The notes below the pieces were generated by a model that was not told the DNA's origin, ran no database searches, and saw only the letters and a program-made list of their open reading frames with translations. A stretch of DNA of 64,000 nt from assembly GCA_002083775.1 (NCBI GenBank), contig MTEI01000003.1, forward strand, positions 310,001-374,000. Direction: 5' to 3'. The DNA comes from Rhodoferax ferrireducens (GTDB lineage: Bacteria; Pseudomonadota; Gammaproteobacteria; Burkholderiales; Burkholderiaceae_C). How positions within the stretch are numbered: position 1 is the stretch's first letter; the number at the start of each line of letters is the position of its first letter. Shown here piece after piece: positions 8,703 to 16,337 of this stretch. The translations under genes were made by a program, and so were the position numbers.

Positions 8703-10196
8703 ATGCGCAAAACCCTGCTCCCTCTGATCCTGACAACGTCGCTCCTGGCGGGCTGCGGCAGCGCGGTACTCAACCCGGTCACCGGCCAAACCGAACGCTC
8801 GGTGATGACGGAGCAGGCGGAAGTGGCCGAGGGCACCAAGGCGCACCAGCAGGTGCTGCAGGAATACGGTGTGGTGAAAGATGCCAAGGTGCAGGCCTAC
8901 GTCAACAACCTGGGTCAGCGCCTGGCCAAACTCTCGCACCGCGACCACCTGCAATGGCACTTCACGGTACTCGACAGCCCGGAGATTAACGCCTTTGCCC
9001 TGCCTGGCGGTTATGTGTATGTCACGCGCGGCATCATGGCGTACCTGCAAACCGAGGCTGAACTGGCTGGCGTGATGGGCCATGAGATTGGCCACGTCAC
9101 CGCTCGCCACGGTGCCCAGCGCGCCACGCGCCAGCAGGATGCGGGCCTGGGTGTGCTGGCGGCCACGCTGCTGGGTGCAGTGCTGGAAAGCCAGGGCATG
9201 AGCGGTGCCGGGCAGCTCGCCAGCCAGGTGTCACAAACTGCAGCGGCGGGCTACATTGCCTCTTACGGTCGCGAGCAGGAATTGCAGGCCGACGGCCTGG
9301 GCGCCGAATACTTGGCGCGCAACGCCTACAACCCACGCAACATGGTCAAGGTGATCAACGCACTCAAAGACCAGGAACGTTTTGCCGCTGACCAGGCCCG
9401 CGCCGCTGGCAAACCCGCGCCAGCGGGCAGCAGCTGGCTGGCCTCGCACCCCAGCAATGACGAACGCCGGCAAATCATCAGCCAGCTGGCGGCGCAATAC
9501 CAAAGTAGCCAGGGCAACTACGCCGACGAGGGTCGCGAGCGTTACCAGCAGGTGCTGCGCGGCCTGACCTTTGGCGACAGTGCCGAGCAGGGCCTGACGC
9601 GCGGGCAAAACTTCTACCACCCGGCGCTGGGCATTGCACTCACCGCGCCGCCTGGCTGGCAAATTCAGAACGATGCCGAACAGCTCGCGCTGGTGAGTGG
9701 GGCGGGGGACGCGGCTTTGCTGTTGCAGGTGGCCCCGGCCAAGGCGGGTAAAACGCATGCCGAGGTGATTCGCAGCCTGCTCAAACCCAGCCAAGGCAAC
9801 ACCCAGCCGTTGAACCTGAACGGCTTGCAGGCCACGCGATTTGTCGGCAGCCGTGCCAACGCGCAGGGCCAGAGCCAGCCGCTGGACGTGACATTGGTCA
9901 GTGGACCCAAAAACACCATTTATATGCTGCGGCCCGTAGCCAAAAATGCGGCGGTATTGCGCGCTGCGGGTGCCGCACTGGCCCAGGCGCAAGGCAGTTT
10001 CAGGCCTTTGAGTGCGGCTGAACGCGCCGCCGCCCAGCCCTGGACGATCAGGACCACGGCCTACCCGCGCGGTGGTTTTGCCGAGCTGGCACGGTCTTCA
10101 CCGCTGCCCAGTGCCGAGCAGCAGTTGCGCCTGATCAACGGTTTTTACAGCGGCGGTGAGCCCCGAGTGGGGCAGCCCGTGAAGGTGGTGGAGTGA
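8703..10196 (+). CDS. M48-family zinc metalloprotease lipoprotein, BepA/LoiP-like
   Basis: 497 residues from ATG 8703. The N-terminus is a lipoprotein signal with lipobox LLAGC (Cys18), so the protein is anchored in a periplasm-facing membrane. The zinc motif HEIGH is at about residues 127-131, and the third ligand Glu is in GREQELQADGLG. The C-terminal half (about 300-497) has no metal site and resembles the accessory regions of BepA-like proteases. The family degrades or helps fold outer-membrane proteins. The gene is monocistronic after the toxin-antitoxin pair and converges on the YjfB-like gene across a palindromic repeat. Confidence 0.92.
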   Translation: MRKTLLPLILTTSLLAGCGSAVLNPVTGQTERSVMTEQAEVAEGTKAHQQVLQEYGVVKDAKVQAYVNNLGQRLAKLSHRDHLQWHFTVLDSPEINAFALPGGYVYVTRGIMAYLQTEAELAGVMGHEIGHVTARHGAQRATRQQDAGLGVLAATLLGAVLESQGMSGAGQLASQVSQTAAAGYIASYGREQELQADGLGAEYLARNAYNPRNMVKVINALKDQERFAADQARAAGKPAPAGSSWLASHPSNDERRQIISQLAAQYQSSQGNYADEGRERYQQVLRGLTFGDSAEQGLTRGQNFYHPALGIALTAPPGWQIQNDAEQLALVSGAGDAALLLQVAPAKAGKTHAEVIRSLLKPSQGNTQPLNLNGLQATRFVGSRANAQGQSQPLDVTLVSGPKNTIYMLRPVAKNAAVLRAAGAALAQAQGSFRPLSAAERAAAQPWTIRTTAYPRGGFAELARSSPLPSAEQQLRLINGFYSGGEPRVGQPVKVVE

Positions 10197-10212
10197 TCGG
10201 AATGCTACGTTA

Positions 10213-10258
10213 TAAATAGCTATTAGCCCCTTTAGATAAAGGGCTGGAGGCCTATTTT
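10213..10258. repeat. Palindromic repeat, AGCCCTT family, copy 3
   Basis: AATAGCTATTAGCCCC..., with AGCCCCTTT (10225-10233) facing AAAGGGCT (10238-10245), then GGAGGCCTATTTTT. It lies between two convergent stop codons (M48 protease and YjfB-like). The stem followed by a T-run on the plus strand looks like an intrinsic terminator. Confidence 0.8.
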
Positions 10259-10267
10259 TCTTGTAAC

Positions 10268-10474
10268 TCAGGCAAAAGTGTTGACCTGCGTGCCCACGCT
10301 GCCGCTGGTAGCCAAAGCGGGTGAAGGCTGGGGCAGTGCCTGCAGCAGCGTAGCGGCGGCGATGGCCTGGCTGTCCAGCGCTTTTTTCAGCACCAGAATG
10401 TTCACGCTGTCGGCGGTGGCGCTTGAGGCGGCCTGGGTGGCGGCTTGCACGCCGGGGGTGTTGGCAATGTTCAT
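10268..10474 (-). CDS. YjfB-like putative motility protein
   Basis: A 68-residue protein ending TLLQALPQPSPALATSGSVG..., which is the signature end of the small YjfB/putative motility family. These proteins are often found near flagellar or chemotaxis genes, or in organisms with them. It has no signal peptide and is alanine-rich with predicted helices. The function is unknown. It stands alone here, between convergent and divergent neighbours, with no flagellar genes nearby. Confidence 0.8.
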   Translation of the reverse strand: MNIANTPGVQAATQAASSATADSVNILVLKKALDSQAIAAATLLQALPQPSPALATSGSVGTQVNTFA

Positions 10475-10612
10475 GGGTCAATCTCCAGAAAAAGGGCGGT
10501 GCCCTGGGGAAACAGCGGGTGCCATGGTGCATTGTCGGCAGACGGTACGGCAACTTGAATTCTCAGCGTGCGCCACGCCAACTTTTAGAATGGTCCCATT
10601 TTGAGGCCGCGC

Positions 10613-11767
10613 ATGAACCCCATCCATATTTCCAGCGCCTTTGACGCTGGCGCCATCGACGTTGTCAGCCTGGCTGACCCGCAAGACATCCAGCTCAACA
10701 TCCGCCCTGACAACGCCAGCGAGTTCGCCCAGTGGTTTTACTTTTGCCTGCAGGGTGCTGCCGGTGTGCCGGTGCGGCTGAATTTTCTGAACGCCGGGCA
10801 AAGCGCCTACCCCGAGGGCTGGACAGACTACCGCGTGGTGTGCAGCTACGACCATCAAAACTGGTTCCGCCTAGACACTGACTTTGATGGCCAGGTGCTG
10901 CGCACCGCCTTCACCCCGGCCAGCAATAGCGTGTACCTGGCTTACTTTGAGCCCTATTCGCACGAGCGGCATCTGGATTTGCTGGGCTCGGCTGCCGCGT
11001 CTGAGCACGTCACGCTGGAGCACCTGGGCAGCACGACAGAGGGGCGCGACATGACCCTGCTGCAGATCACCAGCGCCCACAGCACCACGCCGCTGGCGCA
11101 GAAAAAGAAGGTTTGGCTGATCGCCCGCCAGCACCCTGGTGAAACCATGGCGGAGTGGTTTGTGGAGGGTTTCCTGGAGCGCCTGCTCGACGAATCTGAC
11201 CCAACCGCCCGCGTGTTGCTGGACCAATGCGTCTTTTACGTGGTGCCCAACATGAACCCCGACGGCGCGGTGCGTGGCAACCTGCGCACCAACGCGGCGG
11301 GTGCCAACCTGAACCGCGAGTGGGCCACGCCCAGCCTGGAGAAGTCACCCGAGGTGTACTGGGTGCGCAGCAAGATGCTGGAGGTGGGTGTGGACCTGAG
11401 CCTGGACGCGCATGGCGACGAAGGCCTGCCGTACAACTTCTGTGTTGGCACCGAGGGCACGCCGGGTTGGGGTGCCGACATCGAAGCGCTGGAAGAGGCT
11501 TTTAAGACCGCCTGGAAAGCCGCCAGCCCGGACTTTCAGACGACCCAAGGCTACGCGCGTGGTGGCCGCGAAGAAGCCAACATGACACTGGCCACCAACT
11601 GGATCGGCCAGCAGTTTGGCTGCCTGGCGTTCACCATCGAGATGCCGTTCAAGGACAACGCCGACCTGCCCGACCCGCATGTGGGCTGGAACGGCGAGCG
11701 CTCCAAAAAACTCGGTGCCAGCGTGCTGCAGCCGGTGCTGGCGGTGGTAGGCCAGCTGCGTCCCTGA
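10613..11767 (+). CDS. M14-family zinc carboxypeptidase, cytosolic carboxypeptidase-like
   Basis: 384 residues from ATG 10613. The N-terminal ~130 residues form the beta-sandwich domain typical of bacterial cytosolic carboxypeptidase relatives (FDAGAIDVVSLADP...RPDNASEFAQWFYF). The catalytic domain has zinc ligands His and Glu in RQHPGETMAEW, the C-terminal-binding NPDG...NLNREW, His in DAHGDEGLPYNF and the general base Glu in FTIEMPFKD. All expected catalytic residues are present and there is no signal peptide. The natural substrate (a protein tail or peptide) is unknown. It converges on the opp operon across a palindromic repeat. Confidence 0.9.
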   Translation: MNPIHISSAFDAGAIDVVSLADPQDIQLNIRPDNASEFAQWFYFCLQGAAGVPVRLNFLNAGQSAYPEGWTDYRVVCSYDHQNWFRLDTDFDGQVLRTAFTPASNSVYLAYFEPYSHERHLDLLGSAAASEHVTLEHLGSTTEGRDMTLLQITSAHSTTPLAQKKKVWLIARQHPGETMAEWFVEGFLERLLDESDPTARVLLDQCVFYVVPNMNPDGAVRGNLRTNAAGANLNREWATPSLEKSPEVYWVRSKMLEVGVDLSLDAHGDEGLPYNFCVGTEGTPGWGADIEALEEAFKTAWKAASPDFQTTQGYARGGREEANMTLATNWIGQQFGCLAFTIEMPFKDNADLPDPHVGWNGERSKKLGASVLQPVLAVVGQLRP

Positions 11768-11785
11768 CCGAAGACACTATGGTAT

Positions 11786-11829
11786 TGGTAGCTGTTAGCC
11801 CTTGCTGAAAAAGGGCTGGCGGCCTATTT
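11786..11829. repeat. Palindromic repeat, AGCCCTT family, copy 4
   Basis: AGCCCTT (11797-11803) faces AAGGGCT (11811-11817), followed by GGCGGCCTATTT. It fills the gap between the convergent M14 peptidase and oppF stop codons and is a candidate bidirectional terminator. Confidence 0.8.
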
Positions 11830-11831
11830 GA

Positions 11832-12824
11832 CTACGTAACATCCAGAATACAAGCCACCTGGGAACCGTTGGCCGCCGTGTGTAACTCGGGCACGCTGGC
11901 CGCACACTGGTCCACCGCTTTCGGGCAGCGGGTGCGAAACACGCAGCCCGAAGGCGGGTCCATCGATGACGGCAAATCCCCTTGCAGCAGTTGCACCACC
12001 TTGTGGCGCTCCAGATCCGGGTCGGGGATTGGAATAGCGGAGAGCAGCGCCTGCGTGTAGGGGTGGCGCGGATCGTCGTACAGCGCGTGTTTGTCGGCAA
12101 ATTCCATGGCACGGCCCAGGTACATCACCATGATGCGGTGGCTGATGTGGCGCACCACCGCCAGGTCGTGGGCGATGAAGATCAGCGCCAGGCCGAGCTC
12201 TTTTTGCAACTCTTTGAGCAGGTTGATGATCTGCGCCTGGATCGACACGTCCAGCGCCGACACCGGCTCGTCACACACAATCAGTTTCGGCTGCAGGATC
12301 AGCGCCCGGGCGATGCCGATGCGCTGGCACTGTCCGCCCGAGAATTCGTGCGGGTAACGGTTGATCTGCTGGGCGGTGAGGCCCACGCGGCCCATGATGG
12401 CGCGCACCTGGCTCATCACCGCGTCATGGCCCAGCTCGGGGTGGTGCGTGCGCAGCGGCTCGGCAATGATCTGCGCCACCGTCATGCGTGGGTCCAGACT
12501 GGCCAGCGGGTCCTGAAAAATCATCTGGATGTCTTTGCGCACGGCCATCCAGGCGGCGTCTGGTGCGCCCAGCATCTCGTTGCCCAGCCAGCGGATTGAC
12601 CCAGAGTTGGCCGGATTCAGGTTCAGCAGGGCCCGCGCCAGGGTCGATTTGCCGCAGCCCGACTCACCCACCACACCCAGGGTTTCGCCCGGATACAGGT
12701 CAAACGAGATGCCGTTGACGGCTTTCAGGCTGCGCGGCGGCGTCCAGGGCCAGCCCTTGGCGTCCTTGATCTGGAACTCGACCTTGACATCGCGCACCGA
12801 CAAAAGGGGTTGGTTGGCGCTCAT
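11832..12824 (-). CDS. oppF: Oligopeptide/dipeptide ABC transporter ATPase, OppF/DppF type
   Basis: 330 residues. Walker A is GESGCGKST, the signature motif is FSGGQCQRIGIARAL and Walker B is LIVCDEPVSALD. The C-terminal oligopeptide-transporter extension has the cysteine set CVFRTRCPKAVDQC, which in this family binds an iron-sulfur cluster. It is the last gene of the minus-strand oppABCDF order and pairs with OppD to energise peptide uptake on the cytoplasmic face. A 147-base spacer carrying a REP-like palindrome separates it from oppD. OppF and DppF cannot be told apart from sequence alone. Confidence 0.92.
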   Translation of the reverse strand: MSANQPLLSVRDVKVEFQIKDAKGWPWTPPRSLKAVNGISFDLYPGETLGVVGESGCGKSTLARALLNLNPANSGSIRWLGNEMLGAPDAAWMAVRKDIQMIFQDPLASLDPRMTVAQIIAEPLRTHHPELGHDAVMSQVRAIMGRVGLTAQQINRYPHEFSGGQCQRIGIARALILQPKLIVCDEPVSALDVSIQAQIINLLKELQKELGLALIFIAHDLAVVRHISHRIMVMYLGRAMEFADKHALYDDPRHPYTQALLSAIPIPDPDLERHKVVQLLQGDLPSSMDPPSGCVFRTRCPKAVDQCAASVPELHTAANGSQVACILDVT

Positions 12825-12833
12825 GAGGGGCGG

Positions 12834-12868
12834 CCCTCACCCCAACCCTCTCCCAGGGGGAGAGGGAG
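12834..12868. repeat. REP-like palindrome, CCCTCTCCC family, oppD-oppF spacer
   Basis: CCCTCTCCC (12846-12854) and GGGAGAGGG (12858-12866) make a 9-bp stem with a three-base loop, preceded by CCCTCACCCCAA. A related, weaker copy lies at 33711-33742. The motif resembles dispersed repeats seen in many proteobacteria. Confidence 0.75.
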
Positions 12869-12971
12869 CGACAGCCGAAAGGCAGCCTTTGGCCGGAGAA
12901 GTGACAGCCAAACAACTACGTTCGGACGGTGAAGGTGTGACAGCCTGGGGTGCTGTGGTGCCGCCAAGAGG

Positions 12972-13976
12972 TCACGCATGTTGAGGCTCCGTTTGGGATG
13001 GGTTTTGCACCATGGCCACAGCGCGATGGCAGGCGCGCAAATGGCCCGGCGCACCGGGCACGTCCTGCAAGGGGGCCAGCGTCTCGCAGCACAGCGCATC
13101 GGCAAAGGTGCAGCGCGGGCTGAACGGGCAGCCCTTGGGCAGGTGCGCCATGTTCGGCGGCGCACCGGGAATGGCGACCAGCGCGGCATCATCGCCGTCC
13201 ATGCGCGGCACGGCTTGCAGCAGGCCTCGGGTGTAGGGGTGGGTGGCGTTTTTGAACAGCTGTTGTGCATCACCCTGCTCCATGACGCGCCCGCCATACA
13301 GCACCACCACCTGGTCGCACAGCCCGGCCACCACGCCCAGGTCGTGGGTGATGAGCACAATGGCGGTGCCAAAGTCGCGCTGCAGTTCTCGCAGCAGCAG
13401 CAGCATCTGCGCCTGCACGGTCACATCCAGCGCGGTGGTGGGCTCGTCGGCAATCAGCACCTCGGGTTCGCACAGCAGGGCCATGGCAATCATCACCCGC
13501 TGGCGCATGCCGCCAGAAAACTCGTGCGGGTACATGTCGATGCGCCGCGCGGCTTCCGGGATGCGCACCGCATCCAGCATGCGCACCGAGGCGGCTTTGG
13601 CGGCCTTGCGGTCCAGGCCTTTGTGGAACTGCAGCACCTCGGTCATTTGCCGCTCTACGGTCAGGTAGGGGTTGAGCGAGGTCATCGGGTCCTGAAAAAT
13701 CATCGCCATGCGGTTGCCGCGAATTATGTTTAGCGCTGTGGCGGGCAGCGTCAGCAGGTTGTTGCCCTGGTACAGCGCCTCACCCGTGGCCTGGCCGTTG
13801 CGCGCCAGCAGGCCCATCAGCGCCAGCACGGTCTGGCTTTTGCCCGAGCCGCTTTCGCCCACAATGCCGAGCGTCTGGCCTTTGCCCAGCGCAAAGCTCA
13901 GGCCGTTGACGGCGTACACCGTGCCGTCTTGGGTGGCAAACTGCACGGCGAGGTTGGTGACTTCAAGCAGGTTCAT
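12972..13976 (-). CDS. oppD: Oligopeptide/dipeptide ABC transporter ATPase, OppD/DppD type
   Basis: 334 residues starting MNLLEVTNLAVQF; a 15-codon longer reading exists but lacks family support. Motifs: Walker A GESGSGKS, Q-loop MIFQDPMTSLNP, signature FSGGMRQRVMIAMAL, Walker B VLIADEPTTALD and the C-terminal CPFSPRC cysteine region. It forms the ATPase pair with OppF. It is fourth in the operon, with 225 bases to oppC and 147 bases to oppF; both gaps are filled with repeats rather than genes. Confidence 0.92.
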   Translation of the reverse strand: MNLLEVTNLAVQFATQDGTVYAVNGLSFALGKGQTLGIVGESGSGKSQTVLALMGLLARNGQATGEALYQGNNLLTLPATALNIIRGNRMAMIFQDPMTSLNPYLTVERQMTEVLQFHKGLDRKAAKAASVRMLDAVRIPEAARRIDMYPHEFSGGMRQRVMIAMALLCEPEVLIADEPTTALDVTVQAQMLLLLRELQRDFGTAIVLITHDLGVVAGLCDQVVVLYGGRVMEQGDAQQLFKNATHPYTRGLLQAVPRMDGDDAALVAIPGAPPNMAHLPKGCPFSPRCTFADALCCETLAPLQDVPGAPGHLRACHRAVAMVQNPSQTEPQHA

Positions 13977-14041
13977 GGCTGTGCCTTGTGTGAGACATTG
14001 CAGTTCGTGACACCAGCGCAATCAGCGTTGACCCGCAGCGC

Positions 14042-14178
14042 GCGTTGGGTGTCCAACTCCGCGAATGTCCCCCGGCTTGGGCTTCGCCCAAACCTCCTCC
14101 TTTATTTGGCAAAACCCCAAGTCCGCGCTGCGTTAGACACCCAACGCACGCCGCTAGCGGCTGTCGGGGGAATGTCGT
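14042..14178. repeat. Inverted-repeat element in the oppC-oppD spacer
   Basis: Arms GCGTTGGGTGTCCAAC (14042-14057) and its complement with one mismatch (14132-14147) enclose about 74 bases. These include the local hairpin CTTGGGCTTCGCCCAA. A perfect palindrome CCGCTAGCGG (14151-14160) follows, then GTCGGGGG facing CCCCCGG at 14069-14075. There is no coding potential. It looks like a small non-autonomous element rather than a regulatory site. Confidence 0.65.
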
Positions 14179-14201
14179 TGAATGGGGATTAGTCATGCTA
14201 A

Positions 14202-15125
14202 TTAGCGGTCTTTCGGGTCGAGCGCGTCGCGCAGCCCGTCACCGATGTAGTTGAAACAGTACAACGCGGCCGACAGCATCAGGCCGGGGAAGATCAAGAT
14301 CCAGGGCGACATCTCCATCACCTGTGCGCCGTCGTGGATCAGCACGCCCCAGCTGGTCATCGGTTCCTGAATGCCCAGGCCCAGAAACGACAGCACCGAC
14401 TCGGTCAGGATCACGCCCGGCACAGTGACGGTGGTGTAGATCACCACAATGCCCAGCAGATTGGGCACGATGTGCTGGAAGATGATGCGCCGCGTGGGCA
14501 CGCCAATCGCGCGCGCGGCTTCGACAAATTCCTTGGAGCGCAGCGAGAGCGTTTGCCCGCGCACCACCCGCGCCATGTCCATCCACGAAAACACAGTGAT
14601 GGTGATCACCACCAGGTAAAACGCCCGACCCAGCAGTGTCACCATCAGGATGGCAATCAGCAGGTAGGGCACGGCGTACATCATGTCCACCACCCGCATC
14701 ATCAGCGCATCCACCTTGCCGCCGATGAACCCGGCGGTAGCGCCCCAGACAATGCCGATGCTGACCGAGGTCAGCGTGGCCATCAGGCCCACCATCAGCG
14801 AAATGCGCCCGCCCATCAGCGTGCGCACCAGCAGGTCGCGGCCCGACTCGTCGGTGCCAAACCAATGCATGTTGGCCAGCGTGGGCGGCTGGCTCATGGC
14901 GTCCCAATCGGCAGAATCGAACGCGTGCGGCAGCAGCCACGGGCCCACCACGCAGGCCAGCGTGATCAGGCTCAGCAGCACCAGGCTGGCGACGGCCGCC
15001 TTGTTGCGCATGAAGCGCCGGCGTGCCGAATACCACAGGCTGTGGCCCTGCAGCTCGGGCTCCAGCGCCGGGCTCAGCGCTGTGTTCAGCGTGGCCACCA
15101 GCGCATCGTCTTTGTTTTTGAACAT
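14202..15125 (-). CDS. oppC: Oligopeptide ABC transporter permease OppC
   Basis: 307 residues with an N-terminal cytoplasmic tail, an OppC-type N-terminal domain (SLWYSARRRFMRNKAAVASLV) and about six membrane spans. The EAA loop that docks onto the ATPase reads EFVEAARAIGVPTRRIIFQHIVPN. A GTDESGRD box near residue 90 is characteristic of OppC/DppC. Together with OppB it forms the inner-membrane channel. The gene starts 60 bases after the oppB stop, and that spacer is an AGCCCTT palindrome. Confidence 0.93.
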   Translation of the reverse strand: MFKNKDDALVATLNTALSPALEPELQGHSLWYSARRRFMRNKAAVASLVLLSLITLACVVGPWLLPHAFDSADWDAMSQPPTLANMHWFGTDESGRDLLVRTLMGGRISLMVGLMATLTSVSIGIVWGATAGFIGGKVDALMMRVVDMMYAVPYLLIAILMVTLLGRAFYLVVITITVFSWMDMARVVRGQTLSLRSKEFVEAARAIGVPTRRIIFQHIVPNLLGIVVIYTTVTVPGVILTESVLSFLGLGIQEPMTSWGVLIHDGAQVMEMSPWILIFPGLMLSAALYCFNYIGDGLRDALDPKDR

Positions 15126-15140
15126 GGGTTTTATATGCCA

Positions 15141-15183
15141 AATTGGCTTCTAGCCCTTATGCAGAAAGGGCAAGTAGCAATAG
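15141..15183. repeat. Palindromic repeat, AGCCCTT family, copy 5 (oppB-oppC spacer)
   Basis: TAGCCCTT (15151-15158) faces AAAGGGC (15165-15171), followed by AAGTAGCAATAG. It occupies nearly the whole 60-base intercistronic gap. As mRNA it would form a hairpin inside the opp transcript. Confidence 0.75.
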
Positions 15184-15185
15184 AT

Positions 15186-16112
15186 TCAATAGCGTATCTT
15201 CGGGTCCAGCAACGCGTAGGCCAGGTCCACCAGCAGATTGAACACCACGGTGATCACGGTCACCAGCACCACCAGACCCAGCACCAGGGTGTAGTCGCGG
15301 TTGCTGGCGCCAGTGACGATCAGCTTGCCTAGGCCGGGCAGCGAAAACACCGACTCGGTCACCACCGCCGAGGTGATGCTCGATATCGCCAGCGGCCCGA
15401 TCAGCGACACCACCGGCAGCAGCGCCGGTTTCAGCGCGTGGCGCAGCACCAGCGTGCGCATCGGCAGCCCTTTGGCGCGTGCGGTGCGGATGAAATTGCT
15501 GCCCAGCACCTCAATCATGCTGCCACGCATGACGCGGGCGATGGTCGCCACGTTGATGAAAATCAGCAGCGCCATTGGCAACACCATGTAGCGCGGCGCA
15601 AAGCTGTCCCAGCCGCCGGCAGGCGCCACACCCAGCCACAACGCAAACACCAGAATCAGCAGCGGCCCGATGACAAACGACGGGAACACGCTGCCCACGC
15701 TGCTGATCATCATCGTCAGATAGTCGGCCAGGCTGTTCTGTTTGAGTGCCGCCAGCGTGCCCAGGCCCACGCCGATAAACACGGCGATCAGCAGCGAGCC
15801 CCCGCCAATCGCCGCCGAGATGGGCAGCGCTTTGGCCACCAGGTCGTTCACGCTCCAGTCTTCGTAGCGGAATGAGGCCCCCAGGTCCCCCTGCAACAGG
15901 CTGCCCAGATACAGCAGGTACTGTTTCCACAGCGGCTCATTGAGGTGGTACTTGGCCTTCAGGTTGGCCAGCACCGCCTCGGGGATTTTGTGCTCGGAGT
16001 CAAACGGGCCACCCGGCGTGAGGTGCAGCAACAGGTAACACACGGTGATGACTGCCAGCAGGGTCGGAATCGCCGCCAGCAGGCGGCGCAGGGCATAGGT
16101 CCACATCAGCAA
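15186..16112 (-). CDS. oppB: Oligopeptide ABC transporter permease OppB
   Basis: 308 residues, six membrane spans. It begins MLMWTYALRRLLAAIPTLL and has the OppB hallmark LTPGGPF near residue 33. The EAA loop is NFIRTARAKGLPMRTLVLRHALKPA. It is the partner of OppC, in second position of the operon after oppA. The 225-base gap to oppA contains a second repeat family and a perfect 16-base palindrome. Confidence 0.93.
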   Translation of the reverse strand: MLMWTYALRRLLAAIPTLLAVITVCYLLLHLTPGGPFDSEHKIPEAVLANLKAKYHLNEPLWKQYLLYLGSLLQGDLGASFRYEDWSVNDLVAKALPISAAIGGGSLLIAVFIGVGLGTLAALKQNSLADYLTMMISSVGSVFPSFVIGPLLILVFALWLGVAPAGGWDSFAPRYMVLPMALLIFINVATIARVMRGSMIEVLGSNFIRTARAKGLPMRTLVLRHALKPALLPVVSLIGPLAISSITSAVVTESVFSLPGLGKLIVTGASNRDYTLVLGLVVLVTVITVVFNLLVDLAYALLDPKIRY

Positions 16113-16140
16113 AACTCCAGTTCAATATGACCTCACTTGC

Positions 16141-16250
16141 ATGGCTTGCAAGCCATCCAAAGCATGACAGCAGGCTGTCATTGCGGACTCGATCCGCAAT
16201 TCATGGCTGCAAATGCACTGGATGCCGGGTCGTAGCCCGGCATGACGGCC
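16141..16250. repeat. Dispersed palindromic repeat, GTCATCCCGGACTCG family, copy 1 (oppA-oppB spacer)
   Basis: A perfect palindrome ATGGCTTGCAAGCCAT (16141-16156) is followed by the family element at 16176-16245. The element consists of TTGCGGACTCGATCCGCAA, a spacer, GCCGGGTCGTAGCCCGGC and a terminal ATGAC that mirrors the starting GTCAT. Other copies lie inside amn and after srkA. The element contains two small stem-loops within a larger outer inverted repeat. Confidence 0.75.
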
Positions 16251-16337
16251 GTGCTGTTTCACGTTAAGCAGGCGCTTGTGGCACCGAGCCGCCGACGCGT
16301 CTGTGGGCGTGTAGCGGCTGGGGCCTGGGGCATTGCC

